This document shows positions 25,898 to 37,500 of a DNA stretch of 64,000 bases, piece after piece. The stretch is from Helopsaltes ochotensis (taxonomy: Eukaryota > Chordata > Aves > Passeriformes > Locustellidae), in NCBI GenBank assembly GCA_013400155.1, contig VXBM01001657.1, forward strand, positions 10,921 through 74,920, in the 5' to 3' direction. The notes under the pieces were generated by a model. It did not search any database, was not told the origin of the DNA, and saw only the letters and a program-made list of their open reading frames with translations. Numbering within the stretch: position 1 is the stretch's first letter; the number at the start of each line of letters is the position of its first letter. The translations under genes and the position numbers were made by a program.

Positions 25898-26215
25898 TGA
25901 CTGACTGTCAGTTGGGCCAGTGGAGCTGGAGAGGTGGCTGTGCCACCACCCAATCCCTGGCATGGGGCTGAGAGCTATTTAAAGGACAGAAATAAAGTCA
26001 AGCCCTCTTTTGATCCTTTTCCCATCAAGTGTCCTGCGTGATTCTTGCTGTGCTGAACAGTCCACAACACTCCCTACCTGACTTCCCTTCCCACATTGTG
26101 CCACACTTGATGCAACCCATATAGGGCTCTTGATGGATTGAGCAACCTGATGTATCTTTAAATAAAGAGAGCTTTCTTCCTGCATTGACATAAGTGACCC
26201 TGCTACATTTCTTCA
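25898..26215 (+). mobile_element. Probable short ERV LTR with possible 4-bp target duplication
   Basis: The block has a compact LTR layout in plus orientation. It begins TGACTGACTG and has a CCAAT box at 25950-25954. A TATA-type TATTTAAAG follows at 25976-25984 and an AATAAA signal at 26161-26166, giving an R region of about 150 bp, and it ends ...TTTCTTCA. CACT stands on both sides (25894-25897 and 26216-26219). That would fit the 4-bp duplications of gammaretrovirus-like ERVs, but four bases could match by chance. A second AATAAA at 25991-25996 lies too close to the TATA box to be the working signal. The minus-strand frames of 70 and 63 codons are incidental. Confidence 0.55.
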
Positions 26216-26219
26216 CACT

Positions 26220-28400
26220 GTTATCACCTTCATGGACATAAACTGTAGATACACATATAGCACATTTTTCTGGCTTTCAGCCAGGCAGAAACTGTACAGT
26301 ACAGTAAAAAAATTTACCCCCAGGGCAACCACATAAACTGGGCAAAACATCATACAGCAATGAAGGTAAAGACACGGAGAAAAAGGATAATGTGGGTGAA
26401 ATAGAGGCTGACACCTGCAAAAAGGAAAGCTGGGTTAGAAGCAGTGTGAATGTAAATACAAATAGAAAAGCAGGGAGAGAAAACAGACAGGAAGTCTGGA
26501 GGTGGGGGGTGGAAAGCCGGAGCAAAAATAATTAAAAATACAGTCAAGATCAAGGTAACAGGCAGAAACAGACAAGAAACAAACATTTTCTCTTTCCTCT
26601 CAAAAAAAAAGAAAAAAGAAACCAAAAAAACCCAAACAAAAACAAACAAAACAACAACAACAATAAAAACCAAACCAAACCAAAACAAAAAAAACCCCAA
26701 AAAAATAATAAAAAAAAAAAAACAGAGGGAAAATGAAAGAGGAAATGGCCAAAAGAGAGGGGGTGTCTGGATGCTGTGAAAGGATCCCTCTCTCTGAAAT
26801 CTGGAATGGAGCTGGTGGCTTATACGCCTCTGCATGCTCCTGTAGCACAACGTACAACTCTTTCCTTATAATGGCTGATTCATGCCCCAATGCCAGAAGC
26901 TTCCTATTAAAAAAGTAATTTCTAATCACAAATTCTGTCATAAAACATTTGCAAAGGGGCATTTTTAAGGTTTATGGGGATTCTCTCTCAGGAAATTGCC
27001 CTGCTCTTGAGTACTTGACCTTAAAATCTTAATTTTTTTTACATAATCTGTTTTGGATGCTCTGTATACACCACAGAAAAAGAGAAAGATGTGATGATTT
27101 GGCTCCATCAAAATGCAACTACTTCTGTGGTGAACTTGACTTTAACCTTTGTATCACATTTGCCAGATGTATTCCATTGTTATTCATCATTTTCTCGCTT
27201 CAAGTGCACCTTAGTTCCTTTGTATTAACACTCTGAAATGCAGTGCAGACCAGCTGGCCAGCTCGTTCATTTCGTTTATTCAGAGGTCAGAGGAAATACG
27301 AACATTTGAAAACTTGTTAATATGCTTAAAAGGTAGGACAATCTCATCTCCAGCTTACAGTCTGTTTTTTTAAACAAAAGACTCTTTATCTTGCTAGAAG
27401 AGGAATGGAGTTTTTTTGTTTTGGGTTTTTTAATTGTGGGAATCAGAATCAGAATGAATAAAATTTCACCTGATTTTAAAGTTCATTTGCTTCATACTCG
27501 GCATTCATGCCTGTCTTTCTGAGGGCAAAAGGTGGCACTTTGTACCTTTTATCTACCCACACTAGGAAGACTTGCTCAACCTCTCTAAATAATACATTGG
27601 CAATAATTTCTGTGCTCATGGCCAGAGGCAAAAAATGCATGGTGTCTGCTAATGAAAATAATTGGAGGAGACAGAGAAAAAAATAAAGAGACAGGAAGAA
27701 ATGGAATCAAACTTCTAAAAATCTTTAAATTACAAATAACTGCTCACTGTTTTCAATTGTGTAGAAAAATCCATCTGGTTCTAAATTAGAATTTGATGAA
27801 TTATTAAAAACAAAAAATTCAATAATCAAATTTCACTTTTTCTATTTGTGATCTAGATTAAAATATCTCAGTTGTATTTGATATTCAAGATTCTTCATGC
27901 ATTTCTTTTTTTTTTTTTCTTCTACATGGAAACCATAAGAAACATGGTACAAATACCAGGATAGAAAAGAATGTTTTAAATTTAACTTGACATTGGGTCT
28001 GAACCAATGGTTTCACTGGCACCAGAATTTCCCCTTTTAAGTTTCACAGGGCATTTTACAGTCCTCAACAGGTTGATGCCTACCACATAAGACAAATTCA
28101 GTATAAAATCTGATTTTTTATTGCCTCATACAGACATATTTGACACTGATATTGTGTTAAGACAAACATCTCTAATTTAAAAATTATGGCCAATGCTGGT
28201 CACAATGAAAGAGTACTGAAAAGTACAGTCATGCCTGAATTAAACAGGGTTTTACTTGTCTCCTTGGAAGTGTATACTTGTGGAAAGCCTGCTTCTTTTT
28301 TTTGTGTATTATCTTATAAATGTTTTTGGAGCAAAACTTTATGTAACTTAGTATTCATAATGCCTGCCTGGCCTGTCTTTTCTTCGTATTCTTTCCTTTT
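26220..28400. other. Unique DNA, with an A-rich low-complexity block
   Basis: No gene recognised. The minus-strand frames at 26350-26962 (up to 166 codons) cross the A-rich tract at 26600-26723 and owe their poly-Phe/Val content to it. The stretch 27150-27560 is high-complexity and non-repetitive, but nothing specific can be named. Confidence 0.5.
26600..26723 (+). repeat. A-rich low-complexity tract
   Basis: About 120 bp with almost no T, made of A-runs separated by AC, AAC and ACC steps (CCAAACCAAACCAAAAC and similar), ending in a 13-base A run. It may be a decayed retroposon tail or a simple-sequence expansion. No body of a SINE or processed gene can be identified next to it. Confidence 0.8.
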
Positions 28401-31400
28401 CAGATTTTCATCCTAACCAAATTGCTTTCACATTTTAATGAGCTTCTAACTAAATCACATTAAATTGCACTGGCCTGGGGCAAGGCTGACAAAAGTTGGG
28501 ACTCTGGATTGTTTTTCACTTCTTTCCTGTCTTATTTATTCCCCAAAGGTGGAAGAGACAAAGCCTGTGGTTTCACTCACTATTGACTTCTCCTGCTTTT
28601 TCTAGTGTCTCTCTTGGCATTGCATCACAGGGAGTGAAGAAGAGATGCAGACTAGTAAAGGGCCAGTGAGCTTTAAGGAGCCCCTTCTTTTCTCTAGCAC
28701 CTCATCCCCATGCTGCTTCTTTTATTTACAAATGGCTCTAGAAGGTGCAGCTGGAACAGACACCTAATTTCTGTTTCCATAATAAATGGAATAAGGAGAA
28801 GCGGCAGGGCATTAGCAAGGACAAGGAGGCACTGCTTGTGAGCGCAAAATATCTGCCCAAGTGAAATCTCCCAGCCCCACTGCCATCTGACATGTTCTTT
28901 TCTGGAAGAGGAAGATCAGTGAACAGAAGAAAATGTCTACTGAAAAATACTAACAGAGAAATTGTCCCAGTCTGGCAGCTGTGAGCCTAGAAATTAGGGT
29001 TTGGAATCAAAAGCATCCTTGAAAAGTGCAACTAGCCTCTCCAAAATACAGCTGCCATATCTAGAAAGCAGAGATATCCTGAGCCACCAAGACTAAGTGC
29101 AAAACCAAGAAACATTAACAACAAATTGAAAAAGTGTAACAACAAAAAGTACAGCAATATATGCAAGAGTGAGAAAGTCTGGAAAAATAAAATTTATTTG
29201 AAACAACAGAAAACATCATGATCCTTCGCTGAAAAGCCAAAATTAACAGGTACCTACAGGTGTTTAAAGATATGGTTGACCTGTTATGTTTAAGATAAAA
29301 AAGGGACCTAATTTTTAGCAAAAACTGGAGCCTGTCTCTCTGAGATCTTCTCATGTTGCATGTACTCTTTTTCAGCAGATTGAATCCCACACGAACTTGC
29401 TGAGAGATCACCGACTCCCTCCAGGGATACCTGGCTGGCATGAGACTTCTTGACACAGTCCTTTTTGAGGTGGGACTCTGCCTGTTAGCTTATTGGTCCC
29501 CCTCTTCTTTAGAGGCTTGTTGTTCCACCTCTGGCTTAGATCTTCCCTCTAGGAACAGATCATCACCTTTTGTTATGGTTTGGCCTCTTCTGAAATCTGT
29601 ATAATTCACTTTATATTTATATATATATGTATCTGTATGTGTGTGTATATATCCATATGAGTAATTTATCATAAATATATTTGGTGGCATACTCTTGATG
29701 ATCTTATTCACCAATGATATGTTGATATATATGCAATAATATATGTCTAGTATATATACCTAGTTGTATACTACTACATCTAGTTGTACACTACCTGTAT
29801 GCTACTGCTTCTAGTAGCATGTTCCTGGCTGGCTGCTCCTGTTATATTAGATGTTGCTGTATTTACTGCTGCTCTACTACTGATTGGTACTGTATTTGGT
29901 TGTTGATAGTAATTTGTATAAGTATTATATATAAATATATACATTTCGTTACTCATAGTTATACCTGCTTTTTATACCTGATAGTTATACTTGATTTTTA
30001 TGATAGTTTACATGTTAGGGTTATTTTTTGTGGTATTTGGAGTAATCTGTAATAAAGTACAGAAATACACAAAATCTCCATGTATTATGGAATTCCATGG
30101 AGCTACAGTCATGATCTCTACCCACCCACAGGTCTAACAACTCTTTGGGTCCTGACACTGTTATTTGACCAACTTGACCATTCTCAAGTAATTTCCAGTT
30201 ACTCTGGGATCCAATAACTCAAGAGTCCTCCTCTCTTTGCTCTACTGTCTCCTTCCCTATCAACACCCCTCTCTCCTTCCTTTAGTTAATTTGCCAACAA
30301 TTCATCCTTTCTCTTCTTCCAGGTTTCCCAATCATTTTCTGAAATGTGGACAAATGTTCTTCCTCAATCTGACTTCTGTATCTCTGGCCTCCAAATAAAT
30401 TCTCTCTACAGGACTCCTAATCATTACTTTAGACTATCACCTATATAGTTTGTGAAGCCTACAGTGTTATAATTTAACCAGCTCCACAGTAAAATATCTC
30501 CTCTATTAATTAAATCCTCAAACTAGAATTCCTATTATTTTTATTATCCAATAAAAAAGACAAAAATATATGTAAAAATCTTCAAAGATTGACATAAACT
30601 CACTTCATCAAAGCTAGAAAAACATTCTCTGTAGTACCATGTGACATTCTATATTAATTTGACATCTATCACAGGAGTGGATTATATGGCCCAGGACTAA
30701 ATGTGTAAGGAAGTTATCCAGTACATTCTCACATGTTTTGGCATGCATTTGGACATTCCATCAACTGGCCTCACATATATGTAGACATAGACTCGTTCAT
30801 CCTGCAGCCACGGGAATAATTTGCTGAGCTATAGGCCAATAAACCAAGAACTATCTGATGCCATGGAAAGTGACAAGAAATCACTTTCTGTAATCAATTT
30901 TTGCCTAAAGAATTATCATCTGTTTAGCAGCCCTCTTTATCCCTTTACAATCCTCTGTCAAGGATTGAAAAGAACCCAGGATAACAGCAATACAAGACAG
31001 TCCTTTTAAGTATATTCTCCTCAAAAGAAATGTGTGTCATCGAATTAATAATTTGACCTTTTGTACATGGTTTGGCAAAACCATCTTTGTACAAATGACA
31101 GAGGAATGTTACAGAGATTGTAAAAACAAAATAAAAGCTTTTTTTTCCCCTGTTACTAAGTTCCCACTGGAACAGTGTGCGTCTTATTCTTTCACTTCTT
31201 ATATACTGAGTTTATGAAGAACTGAGGTGGCCATTCTCGAGTAATCAAACGAGTGGGAGACTGGCTGATGAAATATCACTGGGCCCTCTCTTTGCTTCCA
31301 TCTTTAAAAGACTTAATAAAGTTGAATTAATGGTAGTTTTTTTTTAATATGACCAGTTGCTGAAAACCTTGCAGGGGGATTAATCAGAGAGAACAGTATA

Positions 31401-32299
31401 CAAGACCGTGCATAGGATAAAAGGTGTTCTAATATGTAACTGCTCTACTACCCCCTAGCCTAGTTAAGAATTGCAGACATGAAGGGAACTGAATAACATC
31501 AGCTATCTAAAAGGAGAATTAATTAATGTTAAGATCAAGTGAAGTAATAGTATATATCTAATGAAAAAATAGTATATATTTACTTTCTATTTTTAGGATT
31601 TATTACTTTATCCTTAGAACTATAAATGGAACCATTCAGGTAAAATTGAATGGGACTAACAAAATAAATAAAATGAGCTGAACAACATATCAACATATAC
31701 TCGACTAAATGAGATTTAAGTGTCTTATTGGCTTTTCTTATGCACATTTAACTTTTTTTGTTGTTGTTGTAGGGAAGATAAGCTGAAGACTTATTCATGT
31801 TTTCCCTGAAGACCTTTATGTCACAGCTTTTTTGTCTTGAGGTTTTTCCCATTATATACTTCAGAGCTGGCTGACATTACCCATCTTGAACTTTATCTTA
31901 TTCTGACACAACAGCACTGAATATTGTAGAGTCTGATAAATGACTGGCAAGCAACACTAATTTGCTGGATATTCAGCATACTGCAAATGATCTACAGATG
32001 TAATGAGATCTGGGAGATGTCAATCCAGAGGAAAATTGCTCCTGCATTAAAGAAAATGTCAAAGGTTAGAAACAGCTAATCTCAAAGAATTTTTCAACGT
32101 ATGGTAAATTCAGACAACAGTATTCCAATTTACTTCTCAGTTTCAAGTTTCAGCTGCTGGTGAAGGAATTTCTACTCTTACTGAATAGATTGTATTATCT
32201 CTTCAGCAATAAATATATTTTCTTGTATAAAAACAGGGTAAGTTTTCAGGCAAAGAGAGGCAAAGGAGTTGAGGTGTCTCCAACTGGAGTCACTACGAG
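28401..32299. other. Unique DNA with TA-rich and pyrimidine-rich stretches
   Basis: No gene recognised. TA-rich microsatellite-like sequence occupies 29610-29960, and pyrimidine-rich sequence (strong C+T bias on the plus strand) about 30190-30420. The frame 29115-29456 (113 codons, minus) has no recognisable domain. Compact non-repeat stretches near 28420-28900 are discussed among the findings. Confidence 0.5.
29610..29765 (+). repeat. TA/TG-rich microsatellite-like tract
   Basis: Dense TATATAT and GTGTGTATATAT steps, followed by repeated CTAGTTGTA/CTAGTAG phrases up to about 29820. Low complexity with no coding sense. Confidence 0.65.
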
Positions 32300-32825
32300 A
32301 AGTGACTGATGCACCAGAGGGTCATGCTGCCATCCAGATGAACCTGGACAGGCTGCAGAAAGGGCTGACAGGAAGCTCAAGAAGTTGAGTAACTCAAATT
32401 GCAAAGTGGGCACCACCCTTGTGGGCACCAAAATGAACACAGCCGTGTGCCCTTGCTGGACAGTAGACAAACAGTATCCTCAGCTGCACCAGGAGATGAG
32501 ACGCCAGCAGGTCAGGTGAAGGAATGATTCTGCTGTACTCAGCACTGGTGAGCTCAGACCTGGAGCACAGTTTTTGGTGCTGAGCTCCCCAGCACAAGAG
32601 GTGCAGGCATACTGAAGGGCTTCCAACAAAGGGCCATCAAGATGACAGAGAGACTGGGCCACACCTCCTGTGAGGAAAGGCTGAGGGAGCTGGGGCTCTC
32701 CCTGTTTAGATCAGGGGCTAAACAGCAGGCTGACGGGGAGCCTCAACAACGAACCTGAAAGGAAGGTGCAGAGAGAGGAGCATCAGGCTCCCTTCAGTGA
32801 TTTCTAGTGATGGAATAAGAGGCTA
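32300..32825 (+). mobile_element. CR1 LINE fragment (plus)
   Basis: In plus orientation the stretch follows the CR1 3' region in order: CTGCCATCCAGATGAACC, CTGGACAGGCTGCAG, GCTGACAGGAAGCTC, GACGCCAGCAGGTCAGG, CTCAGACCTGGAGCACAG, GCTGAGCTCCCCAGCAC, GAGGAAAGGCTGAGGGAGC and AGTGATGGAATAAGAGGC. It is decayed, has no open frame, and both ends are truncated. Positions 32355-32485 form a block almost identical to 34209-34398, except that about 60 bases net (roughly 69 replaced by 9) are missing here. The minus-strand frames at 32246-32662 are antisense shadows. Confidence 0.85.
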
Positions 32826-33868
32826 TTTACATTTCTTTCTCTAACTCTTTCTTAGTGGCACTTCCTATTATTTCCGGTTCCTCTTGTGTAGTGAAGTCTT
32901 GATGAAGAAATCTCTCAAATCAAAGAATGTGAAAGGTTAAAGCCAAAGTATATCATGATTATTTTTTTTTCTAATCTTACAATAAGTACCTCTATGTATT
33001 TTCTATCCCCCTAATCAGAAAGAAACCTGCCAGTGTGATTTCATCTGGATTATGACTCATAATTCTAGTATTGCATGCAAACATAGTGGGACCTAATTTG
33101 ATTATGAATCCATAGTAAAAACCATTGTGTTCCCAGGTGTAGCACAATAAGTACCTTTTGGATTTCACAGTTTAGAATCTTTAACTGGAAGAAACATGAC
33201 TAGTAAGACCTCATTTCAAAGTCTACATATTCCCTTACAAAAAATTATTCCCTCATGTGTGATATAGCGCACTTGCTGCCATCTTCCTCTGCATCCTAAT
33301 TTGTTCTTTTTCAAAGCATCAAACATGCTGCTGTCAAAAGCATATTATTTTCTTGCCACACACAGTGAGTAAGTTCTTCTTTTACAGCCAGTTCCTGGTT
33401 TCTATTAGGAGGAAAGTTTGAACATTTTGTTCTCACTTTTAAGACTTGTCACCACAATACTTGTTCCCACCTACATTTCAGTTCCTCCGTCCTCCTACAC
33501 ACCTTAGCAGATGACAATACTCAGCATAATTTTCTTCATTTATTGAGAGCCTTCTTTTTTCTTCCTCTGATCTTTTAAGAACATAAAACTGAATCAGAAA
33601 AGGGTCTAACTAGCCCAATATCTGACATCCATCGCTGATAATAGAATGTCTGCTTCAGGAATGAAAAGGTGCACAGGTATATAATTCCCCTCATGCCATT
33701 CTTTAAGCTATTCTTTGACCTATTCTTACTCATGGATTTTCAATAGTTCTGCATTTTATTTTCCATCCACATTTCTCTTGCAAATAATTGTCCAGTCTCC
33801 CTGGAGAATTGTGTAAATGTCTTGTATGTATAACCGTTTTTCTCTGTGGCATACAGGTGCTATTCTAT
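32826..33868. other. Unique AT-rich non-coding DNA between two CR1 fragments
   Basis: No gene or recognisable repeat. It separates the CR1 fragment at 32300-32825 from the LTR/CR1 block at 33869-34398. Confidence 0.5.
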
Positions 33869-34208
33869 TGCAGTTTTGGAGAGCGACACACAACCAAACA
33901 CACTGAGTTCATGCAACAACAGCCAAAGTTTATTAATGGGCTCTCCTTTTTATAGGGGCTTCAAATTTCCCATCCTTACACACCTGATTGGTCAAAGTCT
34001 TAACACCACCCAGTTCACTGGCCAGTTATACGTCTGCATTCATAATTGGGATTGGCTGGGGTCCCCTGTTTGAGTTTGAGTCCAACCTGTCATTATCATA
34101 CCCAGGGACTTGTTTACTTGTATTCTCTAATGAACAATGCTGGTCAAGTTGGTGTCTGTTATGGCCAAATTATCTGTGCAGCTATAGACCAGCTGTAGCT
34201 ATCACACA
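33869..34208 (-). mobile_element. ERV LTR with CCAAT, TATA and polyA signals (minus)
   Basis: Read on the minus strand, about 340 bp starts TGTGTGATAGCTACAGC. It has CCAAT boxes (plus positions 34051-34055 and 33987-33991), a TATAAAAA box at 33947-33954 and AATAAA at 33929-33934, and ends ...CTCTCCAAAACTGCA. This order and spacing is the standard retroviral U3-R-U5 promoter layout. The right boundary falls exactly where CR1 sequence begins (34209), but the left flank is not CR1, so a simple insertion into CR1 does not explain the junction. No target duplication was found. The left end could instead lie at 33858 or 33845. Confidence 0.75.
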
Positions 34209-34398
34209 GCAGAAAGGGTTGACAGGAAGCTCAAGAAGTTGAGTAACTCAAAATGCAAAGTCCTGCCCCTGGGGAGGTACAACCCCAGCACAGGCTGGGA
34301 AGCAGCTTGGCAGCAAAGAATCTGGGAGCCCTTGTGGGCACCAAAATGAACACAGCCGTGTGCCCTTGCTGGACAGTAGACAAACAGTATCCTCAGCT
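34209..34398 (+). mobile_element. CR1 fragment duplicating 32355-32485
   Basis: The internal CR1 segment begins GCAGAAAGGGTTGACAGG and ends CAGTATCCTCAGCT. Over the alignable positions I count only two or so differences from 32355-32485. Both share non-consensus wording (CTCAAGAAGTTGAGTAACTC). This copy retains a segment of about 70 bases (CTGCCCCTGGGGAGG...AATCTGGGAG) missing from the other. It lacks the CR1 3' end, which true CR1 insertions normally keep, so it arrived by duplication or was truncated later. Confidence 0.85.
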
Positions 34399-37300
34399 TC
34401 CTTCATAAAGAAGGTTCTCCTCTGGAGCCTCTGGGCCAAGGCTGCAGTTCCATGGGCAGTTGGAGTAGTACAGCAGAAGCAGAGATGAGTAGCTCCTCAC
34501 AGCTTGTCTTACAGTCATAAATAACATCCTTAGCTGGCTGGGGTTGTCCCTCTCCCACCCCATCCCTGGGTGGGAGAAGCCGGCTCTGCCTGACTCTCAC
34601 TTTGTGATGTCCCCGTCCTCTCCTATCAGCCCCTGCCTCCCCGTTGTGCCCTTGTGCAGGCAGAGATGCTCTTAGAGGCTTTGGCTGTAGGCCCCACTCA
34701 GAGCATGAGGTTATGGGCTTCAGAAGGGCCCTGTGCACCTCAAAGGGTACCATGGATGAGTGCCAGCCCACTGCTCCCTGCAGGAGAGATAGTTTGGGAC
34801 ACTTCCCTCAGCCATGAGCTCAGGAGCTTCATCCTGGGCAGTGCCCCTGTTTCTGTGTGACTCTCTCACACCCATCCCTTCCATCCCTCTCTTCTCAGGA
34901 CCATGATTTCTTGGAAGGTGAGCACATCTTACTGGATTTCTTGAAGAAAATGCCCATCTGTCCATGACGCCATTCTCATGCCCTACAAAGGGACAATGCG
35001 CCCTCCAACATGGGGAGGAAAGAGAACCATAAATACTCCCAGCTGTCAGCTGCTTCTATTTCCAAATACTGTTGGAATGCTTCTCACATGAAACCCATCC
35101 CTGCAGGTGATAGAGCCAAGGAAATTGAGGCAGTAACATTGGTTTCCCTGGTACTCTGCCATTTGTTCCTTTACCCCTGTGTTATGGGTCCTGCCAAAGA
35201 TGTAGCTCCAGGTGTTGCTGCTTTTTGCATTCATATCACCAGTTTTTTTTTCTTCTGGTGGAAGTAGCCTCTGGTATCTGTTCACTTATCAAAGAGAGCA
35301 TAAGTTATGCCAAGATGTAGCACAGGGGCGTTTTCAGTACTGGGGGAATCTGCTGGTCCTATTAGAGGGAAATGAATGCTTATATAGCAAAGTAAACTTC
35401 TTTGTATTCAGGACCAACATCCCAGGAAATTAAGATGAGTAAAGACATCTCTTATTACTTGCTCCCCTTCCCTGTCTGTCTTTTTTTTTGTCTTCTTTTT
35501 CTTCAAGTCAGACTGTCCTATAGACTTCAGCAAGTGTGCTCAGCTAGTGCCATGATAATTCAGCTGCACAGTTGCTCGGCTTCTGTTATTGCTTATTACA
35601 GTCTTGTGCTTATTATTGTGGTAGGAGAGCAGCTTCCTTCAATCTTCAGGGCTGCTCAGGGTTGGTTTCAGTTTGTGCGTCACCTGAAGTAAAAATCCCA
35701 GCCCTGCAAGCTCTGTGGAGTCCTGCTGATACAAACCAGACTGTTAACATTGTGGTTTTCCCTGCCTGGGATAGCAATGTGCACAGCTGGAGAAGCTGCG
35801 AGATTTTCTTTTGGTGACTTCCTCTTTTGCCTCTCCTTTATAGACTCTTTATAGACTCTGGGGTGATGTGGGGCAGTAGTTGCCCACTTCTACAGAAAGC
35901 ATGAGGATGCCATGACCCTGGTAGTGCTGGAGCTTTTCCAGCATCAGCGGGACAGTTTTTTTGCCTCAATCTTCCATCAGATCTTCAGCAAGAAATGCGG
36001 GATGCCAAAGGTGTCTGGGACATAGTTCTACAGGCAACACTCAGGGTCAGTGAGTCAGAAGTGCCTGCAGGCTCCAGGTCCTGGCATTTGTCTGGGATCT
36101 GTTACAGTACAGATCGGGTACTTTCGGAGACATCTTCCAGCCAACTAACAGCACCCCGAGGAAATAACTTCTAAAAGACTTTCTAGGATGAGTATTTTAA
36201 AATGATTCCAAGAGGACTTTTGCCAGGACATGCTTGAGCAGTCCTGGTCCCATGGTCCATGTGGGTGAATGCTCTGACCTGAGACATTGTGACAGCATTC
36301 TGCTTTATCCCTTCACACAAGAGAAGGGTGATACAAGAGATACGAGTATACTTGGAGAGAGACAGGGAGGAACATACCTACAAGTATATTCTAGGGAGCT
36401 GGCCCCCTCTTCAGTCACTCTGGTATACACTGTCATGCCAGTCCTAGCATTCATACACACCCACGGATATGCAACTGGGAGCTCTCTGCTTCTTTGCAGG
36501 GAGTCTTGACTTCTCAGCTCCTGGTTCCTCTGTGCTGGCCGTGCTGGGAAGTGAAGGCAACAGCAAGAGGTGTTCACAGTACTGGCAGCTCTCTTCCAGA
36601 GACTACTTAAAGAGGACACTCAGAGAGGAAATCAAACCCATGGCCAGGTTGAAATTTTGCTTCTAATTCTGTAGCAGAGCAAGTCAGTAAGGCTGGCAGT
36701 GTAAAGTCCTCCCCAGAGATGTCCTACCTTTCTTCTTTGCAAGGATCACCATTTTCCTCTTGCCTGTTTCTGGAACAAACAGAGCCAGGACAGATTTGAT
36801 TTCCTCCTCTGGCAGCTCTGTTGTTGCCTTTTATTTGCACAGTCCTTTAAAGAGATGAATCTGATTAAACACATCCTGAACATTGCTGTCAGAGCTGTCT
36901 TTATTTGGATGATCTTGGTATCTCTGCCAACTGGCACAGAGCTGGGGAGCTCAACAGGGTACAGGAGAGAGGAGTAGCCTATTGCTGGGGTCAATTTCCC
37001 TCTTGGATATTGCAGCTGTGGTGCTTTTGCAGGTGGTCAGCCTGAAGAAGGTCAGTGGTTATGTAGCTGCCTTCTCCAACCAGCTATCTGGTTGGAGATC
37101 TCTGTCTCCTCACTTGCTTGCTGGGCATCACATATTAGGTGTGGATAGGTGGAGCAAAAGCAGAGCTGCAGAGCTACTGGGGTTGGGGCAGATGCTTGGT
37201 GGTGGTCTCTGCTTTCTTCTGTGATTAGCAGGGGGTTTATTACCTCCCATTCACATGTTTAAGGCCCCAAATACCATGATGCTTCTGTTTTTACACCTGC

Positions 37301-37500
37301 CTGCTCCCATCTCCGGTTCCCAGTGATTTTCTTTGAGGATCCCCCTTTCCTCAGGTAAGATCCTCCAGCAAGTGACTGAGATGGTGCTGAAATGGACCCT
37401 GTTGCCAGTGCTCAGGGATATTACAACTACCCTGGAGCTCCTTGAACTCTTCATCTGCCCTGAAGGGTTCTGGGCTCTGGTTTAAGTCAGGCTGAGTGAC
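34399..37500 (+). pseudogene. Coding-like, GC-richer relic, identity uncertain
   Basis: This 3-kb stretch is richer in GC than its surroundings and has several pyrimidine tract plus AG junctions followed by short protein-like frames on the plus strand. Examples: after 34900, HDFLEGEHILLDFLKKMP; 35867-36022, 52 open codons including RKHEDAMTLVVLELFQHQRD; 37327-37482, 52 codons including LQQVTEMVLKWTLLPVLRD. Each frame closes at a stop with no long ORF, so if this is a gene it is dead or only fragments of exons are present. The leucine-rich helical texture faintly recalls HEAT-repeat (maestro/MROH-like) proteins that are numerous in birds. That is only an impression and I do not assign it. Chance frames in a GC-richer patch are a real alternative. 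Confidence 0.25.
35837..35858 (+). repeat. 11-bp tandem duplication TTTATAGACTC
   Basis: Two perfect adjacent copies of TTTATAGACTC, just upstream of the open coding-like segment at 35867-36022. Confidence 0.8.

Noticed and set aside
26350..26850. 166-codon minus-strand frame with many Phe and Val residues
   Set aside because: Its length comes from the A-rich tract at 26600-26723, and the translated content is low complexity.
29560..30060. TGTTATGGTTTGGCC start and AATAAAG near 30050 considered as an LTR
   Set aside because: No matching right end, no TATA module and no target duplication; the interior is TA-rich microsatellite.
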